From an uncultured Flavobacteriaceae bacterium (GTDB lineage Bacteria > Bacteroidota > Bacteroidia > Flavobacteriales > Flavobacteriaceae), in NCBI GenBank assembly GCA_947486785.1, contig CANKUU010000012.1, positions 56,965 through 120,964 on the forward strand: 64,000 nt of DNA, in the 5' to 3' direction. Shown here in pieces: positions 26,691 through 36,020 of the stretch. Numbering within the stretch: position 1 is the stretch's first letter; the number at the start of each line of letters is the position of its first letter. The notes beneath the pieces are model-generated. The model did not search any database, had not been told where the DNA came from, and was given only the letters and a program-made list of their open reading frames with translations. The position numbers and the translations under genes were made by a program.

Positions 26691-28739
26691 TTACCAAATA
26701 TGAACTCGTTTTTCAGGTGCTAAATACATTGCATCACCCTCTTTAATATCAAATGCATCGTAAAAAGCTTGAATATTTAATAATGGTTGAATAGCCCTAA
26801 CTCTTCCTGGCGAGTGAGGATCTGTTTTAATCTGTGTTCTTAAGGCCTCATCTCTACTTTTTGTTCTCCATACGGTAGCCCACGACATAAAAAATCGCTG
26901 CTCCGCCGTAAAACCATCTATATCCTTTGGTCTTCCATTTTCCTTATAATATTTCTGAAGTCCGTCGTATGCTCCTAAAAGACCGCCTAAATCTCCAATA
27001 TTCTCTCCTAATGTAAATTTTCCGTTTACATAAACACTATCTAATACCTGAACCGCGTCATACTGAGCGGCTAAAGCATCACCTCGTTTTGTAAATGCAG
27101 CCAAATCCTCTTCTGTCCACCAATTTTTAACATTTCCATCTGCATCAAAGCGAGCACCACTATCATCGAAAGCATGTGATATTTCATGACCAATAACTGC
27201 ACCTATACCCCCATAATTTACAGCTTCATCCGCTTGATAATTATAAAATGGAGGCTGTAAAATTGCTGCTGGAAAAACAATTTCGTTGTTTAAGGGATTA
27301 AAGTATGCGTTTACCGTTTGAGGAGACATACCCCATTTTGACTTATCAACAGGCTCACCTATTTTTGAATAACTTTTTAGCTTACTCCATTTATCTGCCG
27401 CTGCCCTATTTTCAAAGTAAGACTTATTTGCTGCAACTTGCATTTTAGAATAATCTTCCCATTTATCTGGATAGGCAATTTTCACTGTAAACTTGTTCAA
27501 TTTCTCTATCGCTTTAGCCTTGGTCTCTGCCCCCATCCAATCTAATTTTTGAATGCGTTCTTTAAAAGCTTCAATAACATTTGCTATCATATTTTCAGCC
27601 TTAGCTTTCGCTTCTGGCGGAAATTTTGCATCTACATACAATTGACCTAAAGCCTCTCCTAAAGTCCCATTTACGGTTGCTAACGCTCGCTCATCCGCTG
27701 GTCTTTGTTTCTCTGACCCTCTTAAATAGTTACTATAAAAACTCCAACTAGCCTTTTCAATTTCTGTAGTTAAGCTAGTTGCTGAATTATTGAAAGTATC
27801 CCAACGCACTAGAGTCTTAAGATCCTCTATTGAAGTTTCTTGTAAGAATGTATTTAAAGCCTCTGTATACTTCAATTGGGTTACCATTAAAGTGTCAATT
27901 TTTTTAGTTATTCCTAAATCTTTGATCATTTTAGCCAAATCAATACTGCTTAGCATTGCATCGGCCTCCTCTAGTGTTCGTGGGTTATTCATATTTCTAA
28001 CATCACGACGTTCTACTTTATCCAATCTTGGTGTTGCTAAAATTGTTTCCATGGCTAAAATCTTCTCAGCGGCTGCCTTAGCATCTGCTTCCTTATCACC
28101 AATGGCTTGTAACATTTTTGATATATATATTTTATACTCTTCACGTATCTCTTTAGATTTATCGTCTTGCTGTATATAAAAATCACGATCAGGAAGACCG
28201 AGCCCGTTTGGACCCAGGTATACTGCATTCATTGCACTATTATTTAAATCTCCAAAAACACCAAAACCAACAAAAGGTGTTGAGACAAAAGAGTTTTTTG
28301 ACCAAAGAGTTTGCAGCTCTGCTAAATTTCTCACTTTTGAAATAGCTTCCAAAGCCGGCAATATAGGTGCAATACCCGCTGCATTTCTTGCTACCGTATC
28401 TAATTTTGTATCAAAAAGTGCTAAAGCTTTTGCCTGGTCAGTCTTAACACCATATTTTCCACTTGCCTTAGCCTTCGCTAAAATTTCTAGCATATCATTA
28501 TCGGTAGATTTTCGAAGAACTGAAAAACCTCCCCAACTCGATCTATCAGCGGGAATTTCTGTTTGATCCATCCAAGTACCATTCACAAAAGTGTAAAAAT
28601 CATCTTTAGGACTTATTTCGGGTTTCATATTCTCTAAAACAATACCTGGTAAAGCATCACCTTCACCAATAGATTGGTTTTGAGCTTCAGATAGGGTAAG
28701 AGACATAATTGCAATGCATGCACAGATAGCTTTTTTCAT
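26691..28739 (-). CDS. Secreted M13 family metallopeptidase (neprilysin/PepO-like)
   Basis: Exported zinc endopeptidase of 682 residues, the usual size for bacterial M13 enzymes, with a signal peptide cleaved near SEAQ. The zinc site HExxH is at residues 518-522 (VIGHEISHAFDD), the third ligand Glu in ENIGDLGG near 579, and the substrate-binding segment NAYFNPLNNEIVFPAAILQP near 477-496 (NAYF where neprilysin has NAYY). Residues ~35-400 are the M13 N-terminal domain (DDFYTFVNGTWMDQTEIP). It ends with the typical C-terminal Trp (KRVHIW). Probably degrades periplasmic oligopeptides. It is 73 bp after the ABC permease on the same strand, but the end-to-start junction suggests separate transcription. 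Confidence 0.94.
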   Translation of the reverse strand: MKKAICACIAIMSLTLSEAQNQSIGEGDALPGIVLENMKPEISPKDDFYTFVNGTWMDQTEIPADRSSWGGFSVLRKSTDNDMLEILAKAKASGKYGVKTDQAKALALFDTKLDTVARNAAGIAPILPALEAISKVRNLAELQTLWSKNSFVSTPFVGFGVFGDLNNSAMNAVYLGPNGLGLPDRDFYIQQDDKSKEIREEYKIYISKMLQAIGDKEADAKAAAEKILAMETILATPRLDKVERRDVRNMNNPRTLEEADAMLSSIDLAKMIKDLGITKKIDTLMVTQLKYTEALNTFLQETSIEDLKTLVRWDTFNNSATSLTTEIEKASWSFYSNYLRGSEKQRPADERALATVNGTLGEALGQLYVDAKFPPEAKAKAENMIANVIEAFKERIQKLDWMGAETKAKAIEKLNKFTVKIAYPDKWEDYSKMQVAANKSYFENRAAADKWSKLKSYSKIGEPVDKSKWGMSPQTVNAYFNPLNNEIVFPAAILQPPFYNYQADEAVNYGGIGAVIGHEISHAFDDSGARFDADGNVKNWWTEEDLAAFTKRGDALAAQYDAVQVLDSVYVNGKFTLGENIGDLGGLLGAYDGLQKYYKENGRPKDIDGFTAEQRFFMSWATVWRTKSRDEALRTQIKTDPHSPGRVRAIQPLLNIQAFYDAFDIKEGDAMYLAPEKRVHIW

Positions 28740-28812
28740 TTTCGCTTAAATTTATTGTTTATAGTGTTTTCGTTGTACTGCTAATGTATACAAAATAATT
28801 ACATTCTTTGTG

Positions 28813-31359
28813 CTAAAGCTCGCTTCTTAATACCTGTAATGGAGAACTATTTAAAACCGTTCTGCTGTTTAATAAACCAATCGCTAAAACAATAAATATT
28901 ATGGAAGGTAATAGTACCAAAAAAGGAACCCATGAAGGAACAAATGGAGTATCGAAAACAAGCCATGCCAACAGTTGGCTACTTAAAAGTGATAAAAATA
29001 TTCCGATACAACCACCTAAAACGCCCAAGTAAAAATATTCTAAAGCAGTAATTTTTAATATCTGGCTACTTTTGGCACCTAAAGTTCTAAGCAGAACACT
29101 TTCTTTAACCCGTTGATATTTGCTTGTTCTTATAGAACCCATTAAAACAATAAGCCCCGTAAGAATGCTAAAAAAAACCATAAAATTAATCACCCAGGTT
29201 ATTTTATCAAGAATACCCTGAACTAACGATAGTATTTGACGCAAATCAATAACAGAAACATTCGGAAACTTAGCTACCAACTCTTGTTGTAATTGTGCTG
29301 AAGTTTCCTCGTTAGGGGCATTCGTTGTAATCACATGCATTTGAGGCGCGTTTTCTAGAACACCTTCAGGAAACACCACAGAAAAATTCAATTGCATTCG
29401 TCCCCAATCAACATTTCTAATACTCGCTACATACGTTTTCATTAAAACGCTTTGAACATTAAATAGTAAAGTATCACCCACTACTACATCTGCGTCACGG
29501 GCCACATTGTCTGATAAAGAGATGGGAATAGCTCCATCTTCAGGAATCTCATTTTTCCATACCCCTGAAGCAAGTTTTTCTGAACCTATCATATCAGCTC
29601 TGAAAGTAGCCCTAAACTCATGGTTTAATATCCACTTTTTTACTGTTGCCGTGGTATCAAGTCTAAGATGGTTTACTGTTTTACCTTTGATACGCTCTAT
29701 TCGCATCGTTACAATTGGAATATTCGCTAATACTGGCAAACCAAATGGTTTGATGCTCTTTGCTACTTCTTCTTTTTGATTTGTTTGAATATCTAATAAA
29801 ATAATATTCGGATTTTTTTTGTTTCCGTCTATTGTAGTTTTAGCAAGCAGAATATCTTTAGTAAAATACAAAGTGCTAATCAGAAAAGACCCCAAGCCAA
29901 TAGCTAAAATTAATACCATCGTCTGATTATTAGGCCTATACAAATTTAACAAACTTTGACGGGTTGTGAAGCTCCAACTAGCTGGAAAAAACTGTTTTAT
30001 CCCTTTCATAAATAACAAGGAAATACCTGCAAGTATTGCAAAAATCAATAAAATGGTTAAAACAAAAGCTGTAGCATATCTCCAATCTTTTAACAAGCTT
30101 ATTGAGCAGAAAAATAGGAAAGCTAAAATAACCAGAATTAAAAAAACACCTGCTTTTTTAAATTTAGGTCGGCTATGCTCTTGTACACGAAGTACTTCTA
30201 ACGGCGAAACATACCAGGTAGACAATAATGGAAATAACGCAAATAATACAGACATAAAAACACCTAAAAGCAAACCCATTATTATAGGCTGTGGCGTTAT
30301 TGCTATATCGACGGAAAAGGGCAAAAAATCTTGTAAAAATAAAGGGAAAATTTGCTGTAAAAAGATTCCTAAAGACGTACCCAATATACCTCCAATTAAA
30401 CCTAGAGCCGTAATCTGAATTAAAAAAATTGAAAAAGTCTGCTTTCTTGTTGCCCCCAAACATTTTAAAACTGCAATAGCTCGAAGCTTTTCTTTAATGT
30501 AGATATGTACTGAACTTGCAATACCCACGCAACCCAATAAAAGGGCAATAAAAGCAACTAAACTTAAGAACCGTCCAAAATTATTATATCTTTTTCCTAG
30601 TCGTCGACTAACAGAAATGTGTGAGTCAAAAACTGCATTTTCAGCAGCTAAAATTGGATCTACAGCTTTCTCAAGCGCCTCTATATCATAACCAACTGCC
30701 TGTTTAAAATAATAATTGTATTTTATTCTACTTCCCGTTTGAAGTAAACCGGTCTTTTGCACAAAACGATAAGGAATTATTACGGGTGGAGCAACCGTGG
30801 CAGAAATTGCACTCGTACCTGGCGCTGATATAACTGCACCTAAAATTGGAAAAGAAACTGCCCCTATCTTAACACTATCTCCGGGCTTTAATTGGTATTG
30901 TAGCATTAATGTGGCATCCACCAATGCGCCTTTTTCACTTGAATATCTTTTTGCTGCTGATTTAGGTTTGGTAACTATAGTACCATAAAGCGGAAATTCT
31001 TCTCCAATACCACGTACTTGTACTAGTTTTGATTTTCCACTTTTAGAAAAAGCTGCCATCGAGGCAAAATTTACTTCGAACCCACTTAACCCTAATGAAT
31101 CAATAATTTTTTGAGCCGTTTCTGTAGGCAAATGCTTACTGTGTATCGTATAATCGGCTCCCATTAAATTCTTTGATTGGAGCGCTATATTTTCTTCTAA
31201 ATTTTTGCTGAAAGATTGAATGGCAACCAGAGCTGCAATTCCCAAAATAATAGAACTCATAAAGAGCATCAATCGCTTCAAACTAGCTTTACCATCTCTC
31301 CATGCCATTTTCACCAACCAATAAAAGCCAGGTTTTAAAGATCTTAGATCGTTATTCAC
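28813..31359 (-). CDS. ybbP: FtsX-type ABC transporter permease, YbbP-like
   Basis: Large membrane permease (848 residues) with the MacB/FtsX organisation duplicated: an N-terminal span, a periplasmic domain, three spans (about 265-385), central spans around 405-500, a second periplasmic domain, and three spans at the end. AIAVLKCLGATRKQTFSIFL and ESVLLRTLGAKSSQILKITA are the two FtsX-domain signatures. The start is GTG, overlapping the ATPase stop (GTGA), so translation is coupled. The ybbP-ybbA pair divergent from tesA is conserved even in E. coli. A role in lipid or lipoprotein handling is plausible but unproven. Confidence 0.9.
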   Translation of the reverse strand: MNNDLRSLKPGFYWLVKMAWRDGKASLKRLMLFMSSIILGIAALVAIQSFSKNLEENIALQSKNLMGADYTIHSKHLPTETAQKIIDSLGLSGFEVNFASMAAFSKSGKSKLVQVRGIGEEFPLYGTIVTKPKSAAKRYSSEKGALVDATLMLQYQLKPGDSVKIGAVSFPILGAVISAPGTSAISATVAPPVIIPYRFVQKTGLLQTGSRIKYNYYFKQAVGYDIEALEKAVDPILAAENAVFDSHISVSRRLGKRYNNFGRFLSLVAFIALLLGCVGIASSVHIYIKEKLRAIAVLKCLGATRKQTFSIFLIQITALGLIGGILGTSLGIFLQQIFPLFLQDFLPFSVDIAITPQPIIMGLLLGVFMSVLFALFPLLSTWYVSPLEVLRVQEHSRPKFKKAGVFLILVILAFLFFCSISLLKDWRYATAFVLTILLIFAILAGISLLFMKGIKQFFPASWSFTTRQSLLNLYRPNNQTMVLILAIGLGSFLISTLYFTKDILLAKTTIDGNKKNPNIILLDIQTNQKEEVAKSIKPFGLPVLANIPIVTMRIERIKGKTVNHLRLDTTATVKKWILNHEFRATFRADMIGSEKLASGVWKNEIPEDGAIPISLSDNVARDADVVVGDTLLFNVQSVLMKTYVASIRNVDWGRMQLNFSVVFPEGVLENAPQMHVITTNAPNEETSAQLQQELVAKFPNVSVIDLRQILSLVQGILDKITWVINFMVFFSILTGLIVLMGSIRTSKYQRVKESVLLRTLGAKSSQILKITALEYFYLGVLGGCIGIFLSLLSSQLLAWLVFDTPFVPSWVPFLVLLPSIIFIVLAIGLLNSRTVLNSSPLQVLRSEL

Positions 31360-32045
31360 AATACATCTGTTTTTTGATTGGTTAAAACCTTTCCTCCTTT
31401 TAACCTCAAAATTTGTTGCGTTCGTTTTGCTAAGTCCAAATCATGCGTAACTATTACCAAAGTAGTGCCCGATTCTTTGTTAAGTTCAAAAAGTAGTTGA
31501 ATTACTTTTTCACCGGTTTCTTCATCTAAATTACCTGTAGGTTCATCTGCAAAAAGAAGCCTGGGCTTATTAGAAAATGCTCTAGCGAGGGCAACACGCT
31601 GCTGCTCACCTCCAGATAGCTGAGAAGGGTAATGATTTAAACGCTTTTCTAATCCCACTTTTTGCAAAAGTTGTCTTGCTTGGGAGGCTGCATTTTTTAC
31701 TCCTTGTAGTTCTAAAGGAACACTCACATTTTCTATAGCGGATAAAGTGGGTAGTAATTGAAAGTCTTGAAATATAAACCCTATGTTTTTATTTCTTAAA
31801 ACGGCACGCTCATCTTCACTTAAAAGAGCTAAATCGGCGCCACAGAGTTCTACTTTACCTCCATTTGCATCATCAAGACCAGCACAAAGACCAAGTAAAG
31901 TAGTTTTACCACTTCCTGAGGGCCCGACTATTGAGAAGGTTGCCCCTGCGTCGACAGTAAATGTTACATCTTCTAAAACTGTTAATTGATTTAAACCGCT
32001 AGAATAGGTCTTTCTAAGCTGGTGAACGTTTAATATCTTTGCCAT
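31356..32045 (-). CDS. ybbA: ABC transporter ATPase, YbbA-like
   Basis: ATPase partner of the following permease (MacB/LolD class). It has 229 residues from ATG 32045. An upstream ATG at 32072 adds nine residues (MHSYAKRKL) without family support. Walker A is GPSGSGKTT, the signature [15 protein letters not shown], and Walker [17 protein letters not shown]. The LolD-typical [20 protein letters not shown] is present. The stop codon overlaps the permease start. The gene is divergent from the tesA-like lipoprotein gene with 64 bp between the starts. Confidence 0.93.
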   Translation of the reverse strand: MAKILNVHQLRKTYSSGLNQLTVLEDVTFTVDAGATFSIVGPSGSGKTTLLGLCAGLDDANGGKVELCGADLALLSEDERAVLRNKNIGFIFQDFQLLPTLSAIENVSVPLELQGVKNAASQARQLLQKVGLEKRLNHYPSQLSGGEQQRVALARAFSNKPRLLFADEPTGNLDEETGEKVIQLLFELNKESGTTLVIVTHDLDLAKRTQQILRLKGGKVLTNQKTDVL

Positions 32046-32109
32046 AAGCTTCCTTTTCGCATATGAATGCAAAATAGGGAATTGATTCTAATAAACGCAT
32101 CTAAGCCGC

Positions 32110-32811
32110 ATGAGTATTCTATTAAAGTTTCGTTATTTTATTTTTTTTTTAGGACTACTTTCTTGTAAAAACGCTGCAGAAGAAAAGATAAAAAAAAGTA
32201 ATACTAGTTTTGAAAATGAAACGGAAAGCTCTGAAAAAACTGCAGCGCAAACAGATGTAAAAACAATACTATTTTTTGGTAATAGTTTAACGGCCGGCTA
32301 TGGTTTAGATACTGAAGAGTCATTTCCTAGTCTTATACAAAAGGTGATAGATTCGTTAAACTATAATTATAAAGTAGTTAATGCGGGTTTAAGTGGTGAA
32401 ACCACTTCAGGTGGAAAAAACAGATTAAATTGGGTTTTAAAACAGCAAGTAGACATTTTTGTTTTAGAACTTGGGGCAAACGATGGGTTACGGGGCATAC
32501 CTTTAAGCGAAACAAGAGCCAATCTTCAAATAATTATCGATAAAGTTTTAGATAAAAATCCAGAGACAAAGATTATTTTGGCAGGTATGCAAATACCCCC
32601 GAATATGGGGCCTGATTACACCAAAGAGTTTAGAAATATTTTCCCCAACCTTGCTAAAAAAAATCAGTTGCTACTAATTCCGTTTTTATTAGATGGTGTG
32701 GCTGGTCATCCTAATTTAAATTTACCTGATGGCATTCACCCCAACGCAATAGGTCAGCAAATAGTTAAAGAAAATGTTTGGTCTGTTTTAAAGGGCATAT
32801 TAGAAAAATAA
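32110..32811 (+). CDS. tesA: TesA-like SGNH arylesterase/lysophospholipase, lipoprotein
   Basis: GDSL/SGNH esterase of 233 residues. Block I is FFGNSLTAGYG (Asn replacing the Asp of GDSL; Ser ~59 is the nucleophile). Block II glycine is in GLSGETTSGG, block III LELGANDGLRG, and block V DGIHPNAIGQ with the catalytic Asp/His. A lipobox (FFLGLLSC, lipidated Cys ~19) and a Lys/Glu-rich linker place it as a lipoprotein, whereas E. coli TesA is soluble periplasmic. It is divergent from ybbA-ybbP, the same arrangement as in Proteobacteria, which supports a shared role in lipid turnover. Confidence 0.9.
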   Translation: MSILLKFRYFIFFLGLLSCKNAAEEKIKKSNTSFENETESSEKTAAQTDVKTILFFGNSLTAGYGLDTEESFPSLIQKVIDSLNYNYKVVNAGLSGETTSGGKNRLNWVLKQQVDIFVLELGANDGLRGIPLSETRANLQIIIDKVLDKNPETKIILAGMQIPPNMGPDYTKEFRNIFPNLAKKNQLLLIPFLLDGVAGHPNLNLPDGIHPNAIGQQIVKENVWSVLKGILEK

Positions 32812-32817
32812 AACACA

Positions 32818-33072
32818 TTAAGCCATTTTAGCTTTATTTCTTTTAGTTGTAAAAGCTAAAGCTTTCTTAATTCTTGAATTTTTAAATTTATATAAACGTG
32901 CAACCTCAACTTTATTCTCGGTGGCTACCTTTTCTAAACTAAATTCTTTATCCGCATTTATCGTTACTATAGACATTTCTATTGTTGCTACCTTAGCTTC
33001 ATTTGTATTGTTTTGAGCTTGAACTGCTACTCCGATAAAAAGAACTAATACTAAAGTGATTATGGTTTTCAT
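32818..33072 (-). CDS. Small exported protein, duplicated copy 1
   Basis: The 84-residue protein has a signal peptide (MKTIITLVLVLFIGVAVQAQ). The mature chain is ~64 residues: a short N-terminal half (ATIEMSIVTINADKEFSLEK) and a basic C-terminus (ARLYKFKNSRIKKALAFT then KRNKAKMA). It differs from the copy at 33609 by one residue (Ile for Val) and four bases over 255, so the duplication is recent. Its stop is 6 bp from the convergent end of tesA. The 5' flank is also duplicated, so both copies should share the same promoter. No named domain recognised; function unknown. Confidence 0.8.
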   Translation of the reverse strand: MKTIITLVLVLFIGVAVQAQNNTNEAKVATIEMSIVTINADKEFSLEKVATENKVEVARLYKFKNSRIKKALAFTTKRNKAKMA

Positions 33073-33308
33073 GTCTTACGATTTGTTATTACTATAACCA
33101 CCGTAAGTGTATTTTTCAGGATGCAATTCGTCTAACTCGCCCCTATTTTCGGTAAGTAACACAGCTTATGTTAAAGGGTAAAAAATTGCCGACGAAATGT
33201 TGTTGAGCGTTTTTCAGTTGGTCTATTGAATAGGTTTTTTAACGGAAATTTAAACCAGAATCTGAAGCAAGAGATTAAACTTTGAACAATGTTTTAAATA
33301 AAATCTAT
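32818..33308. repeat. ~490 bp direct repeat, copy 1
   Basis: Matches 33609-34100 at an offset of 791 bp with only scattered substitutions. It holds the small exported gene, its upstream region, and, in 33251-33308, a remnant of the 3' end of the M23 peptidase gene. Read on the minus strand this remnant gives FYLKHCSKFNLLLQILV-stop, against FYLKNCPNPNLLLQIPV-stop in the intact gene. Differences are concentrated in this remnant, as expected if it is no longer selected. Confidence 0.9.
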
Positions 33309-33608
33309 TTAAATTTTAATGACTTATAAAATTAAAATTCATTTTTCGTAGACCTAGCAATAGCAATTTAGTACAAACTCTTAACTCACCTAATTATCAA
33401 ATGCCTCAGAGGTTAGTACAAATTTCAATTATTGAACTAAAATAATTTTCTAAACAATATATTTTTTGAGGATAAACAAAATCAGTTCTTTGGCTAATCT
33501 TAAATTTTTAGATCTAGTCATCAGCCAAACCTATCCAAAATTAAGTAGTAATGTAACCCACATTCTCATAACCAAAATCAAAACCTATTTTAGTATATTA
33601 AATATGAA
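33309..33608. other. 300 bp unique spacer between the two direct repeats
   Basis: AT-rich, with stops in all frames. It does not match the peptidase sequence that lies at the equivalent position beyond copy 2, so the homology ends at about 33308. No gene or RNA seen. Confidence 0.5.
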
Positions 33609-33863
33609 TTAAGCCATTTTAGCTTTATTTCTTTTAGTTGTAAAAGCTAAAGCTTTCTTAATTCTTGAATTTTTAAATTTATATAAACGTGCAACCTCAA
33701 CTTTATTCTCGGTAGCTACCTTTTCTAAGCTAAATTCTTTATCTGCATTTATCGTTACTACAGACATTTCTATTGTTGCTACCTTAGCTTCATTTGTATT
33801 GTTTTGAGCTTGAACTGCTACTCCGATAAAAAGAACTAATACTAAAGTGATTATGGTTTTCAT
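33609..33863 (-). CDS. Small exported protein, copy 2 (probably the parental copy)
   Basis: 84 residues, with the same signal peptide and mature chain as the copy at 32818 (Val where that one has Ile). It lies 177 bp downstream of the complete M23 peptidase gene on the same strand. Because the repeat includes the peptidase 3' end and only this copy has the complete peptidase next to it, this is most likely the original. The C-terminal pattern RLYKFKNSRIKKALAF...KAKMA is shared with the 97-residue protein at 24499. Function unknown. Confidence 0.8.
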   Translation of the reverse strand: MKTIITLVLVLFIGVAVQAQNNTNEAKVATIEMSVVTINADKEFSLEKVATENKVEVARLYKFKNSRIKKALAFTTKRNKAKMA

Positions 33864-34100
33864 GTCTTACGATTTGTTATTACTATAACCACCGTAAGTG
33901 TATTTTTCAGGATGCAATTCGTCTAACTCGCCCCTATTTTCGGTAAGTAACACAGCTTATGTTAAAGGGTAAAAAATTACCGACGAAATGTTATTGAGCG
34001 TTTTTCAGTTGGTCTATTGAATAGGTTTTTTAACGGAAATTTAAACCGGAATCTGAAGTAGGAGATTAGGATTTGGGCAATTTTTTAAATAAAAATTGAG
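33609..34100. repeat. ~490 bp direct repeat, copy 2
   Basis: Second copy of the 32818-33308 repeat. It includes the small gene, 177 bp of upstream sequence, and the last ~20 codons of the M23 peptidase gene that ends at 34041. Confidence 0.9.
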
Positions 34101-34724
34101 GTTATTGATAGAACATACCCCCGGATAATCACCTTTTTTCCCTTCCATATCAACAATAATTTGATAATGAAGATGAGGCGCATAGTTCACGTTAATATCT
34201 GTAGTACCCAGAGTTGCTATTACTTCACCTGCCTTAAACTTTTGGCCGATTTCTAAATTTTGTATTGATGCCAGAGATAGGTGACCAAAGAGGCTATGAA
34301 AAACCTGTCCATTCAATTTATGTTGTAAAACTATAGTTGGTCCATAATCACCTTTATTACTATTATTCGCATAACTATGCACTGTACCAGCTATCGGTGT
34401 TATTACCTGTGATCCTTCCTTTGCCCAAAAATCAATTCCTAAATGGATATCTCTTTTTTCTTGAACCTTAGAAAAATTACAATAATCACTATATAAGTTT
34501 CTTTTTTCTAAATAACCTCCCCAAGCCACCTTAGATTGGTTTAAGCTTAAAACAGAATTAATATAGTTTTGGCATTTATTTGGATTTCCTAAATCTATAC
34601 CTATTAAATCCCCGTTCGTTACACTAAGATCTAAAAGACAATATTCTTCTAGTCTGATTTTGTGGTCCAATACCAAATAAGGTCCATTAGAAAAGCAATC
34701 CATTTGATTAAATAGCAAAGACAT
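34041..34724 (-). CDS. M23 family (LytM-type) metallopeptidase
   Basis: A 227-residue protein whose second half is a LytM/M23 domain with the zinc-site motifs HLGIDFWAKEG (HxxxD), HSLFGHLS and APHLHYQI (HxH). Enzymes of this family cleave peptidoglycan cross-bridges. Residues 1-90 are a unique N-terminal region (WGGYLEKRNLYSDYCNFS before the domain) without a signal peptide, so location is uncertain: cytosolic, or exported by an unusual route. The last ~20 codons are part of the direct repeat whose other copy lies ~790 bp downstream. It is on the same strand as both small exported proteins. Confidence 0.85.
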   Translation of the reverse strand: MSLLFNQMDCFSNGPYLVLDHKIRLEEYCLLDLSVTNGDLIGIDLGNPNKCQNYINSVLSLNQSKVAWGGYLEKRNLYSDYCNFSKVQEKRDIHLGIDFWAKEGSQVITPIAGTVHSYANNSNKGDYGPTIVLQHKLNGQVFHSLFGHLSLASIQNLEIGQKFKAGEVIATLGTTDINVNYAPHLHYQIIVDMEGKKGDYPGVCSINNLNFYLKNCPNPNLLLQIPV

Positions 34725-34972
34725 AATATAGATTAGTAACTGTTGTTTAAAGATTAACTTTTGATCAAATAAAATGTTAAAGTATATGACGGATTTAACC
34801 TACAAATAAAATAAAGAGTAAATTTGAATCGAAAATTACACATTAAAAACAACATTGTTACTGCCGATAATTACTCTAAAAAGAATTTCTTATTGCTTTA
34901 ACATTGATTATTTTAATTCGACAAGAGTAGATTCTTGAAGAGAAAAGTAACTTATCACTAACATTTAGAACA

Positions 34973-35725
34973 ATGAAAAGAGCACTATTATTTAAATCAT
35001 CACTAATTTTTCTAATTTTCACGTTATTAACTTTTACCGTTTCATGTGGTAGCGATGACTCTGAACCAATGGTTTCACCTGCACCGGCTCCTGACCGTGA
35101 TGGTGATGGGGTTGCTGATGCAGACGACACCTGCCCAAATGAGGCTGGAGTTGCCGAGCTAAACGGCTGCCCAGAAAACGCTACTGAATCTACAACAACA
35201 GCGGGCCCGGTTTTAATAAAAATTAATTGTGGCGGTGAAGAAGTTACTATAGGAGATGAAACTTTTATAGCAGACCAATATAAAGGGGGCGCTAACGCTA
35301 CTTATACGGCTCATCAGAGTATTACTGAAATTGAAAATACAGAACTAGATGAAATTTATTTAACTGAAACAATTACCCCAAACGATCAAAATGAAGGGCC
35401 TTTTTCTTATGATATTCCAGTTGAAAACGGTACTTATACTGTAAAAATGCACTTTGCCGAAATATACTGGGGCGTACGTAAAGTAGGCTTCGAAGGCACC
35501 GAAGGTGGTGTAGGAAGTCGTATTTTTGATGTAGACATTGAAGGAAGATCTATCTTAACCAGAATGGATGTCTTTGAAGCTACAGGGGGTGCTGCAAAGG
35601 CAATCACTAAAATGTATAATGTTGAAGTAGTTGATGGAGTTTTAAACATTGTTTTCACCGCAACAGTAGATCGACCAAAAATTTCTGCAATAGAAATTTT
35701 TGGAGAAGGTGCCATAGTCGAATAG
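34973..35725 (+). CDS. Malectin-domain lipoprotein with a thrombospondin type 3-like repeat
   Basis: The 250-residue product has a lipobox (LLTFTVSC, Cys ~25). A Pro-rich linker is followed by a calcium-binding repeat DRDGDGVADADDTCPNEAG (about residues 41-60). The rest (about 75-250) is a malectin (CBM57-like) domain: KINCGGEEVTIGDETFIADQ, then TYTVKMHFAEIYW, then GSRIFDVDIEG, ending in PKISAIEIFGEG. Malectin domains bind di- or oligosaccharides, so a surface carbohydrate-binding lipoprotein is inferred. It is single, with a strong terminator at 35899. Confidence 0.88.
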   Translation: MKRALLFKSSLIFLIFTLLTFTVSCGSDDSEPMVSPAPAPDRDGDGVADADDTCPNEAGVAELNGCPENATESTTTAGPVLIKINCGGEEVTIGDETFIADQYKGGANATYTAHQSITEIENTELDEIYLTETITPNDQNEGPFSYDIPVENGTYTVKMHFAEIYWGVRKVGFEGTEGGVGSRIFDVDIEGRSILTRMDVFEATGGAAKAITKMYNVEVVDGVLNIVFTATVDRPKISAIEIFGEGAIVE

Positions 35726-35898
35726 CTGGAATGAAACTTACTAGAGCATTTATGACTCATTATAAGCTATTTAAGTAAACTAAAGTTTAACTTTTTTTTG
35801 CTTCAAGAATAATTGAGAACTAGAAATAGTTCAAACCTGTATTTTATTTCAGTTTAAACAAAGAAGAGTTTTAGTGTCGGTTACAAACCGAAAACGTT

Positions 35899-35931
35899 TA
35901 AAAAACCTTGCTTAATAGCAAGGTTTTTTTT
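35899..35931 (+). terminator. Rho-independent terminator after the malectin lipoprotein gene
   Basis: Stem AAAAAACCTTGC/GCAAGGTTTTTT with loop TTAATA and a run of eight T. Confidence 0.9.
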
Positions 35932-36012
35932 GCTTAAGCCTTAAGGTTAAGAAAACTTCAGCAAAAAATATTTAGTTAACATATTTTTCACATTCTAAGG
36001 TGTAAGGAGTAG

Positions 36013-36020
36013 TAACTTTG
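36013..36020 (+). promoter_or_regulatory. Putative -7 box (TAACTTTG) upstream of msrA
   Basis: Exact match to TAnnTTTG, 26 bp before the ATG at 36047; no clear -33 TTG. Confidence 0.5.

Noticed and set aside
34876..35760. Open frames antisense to the malectin lipoprotein gene
   Set aside because: They lie opposite a well-supported gene and show no family motif.
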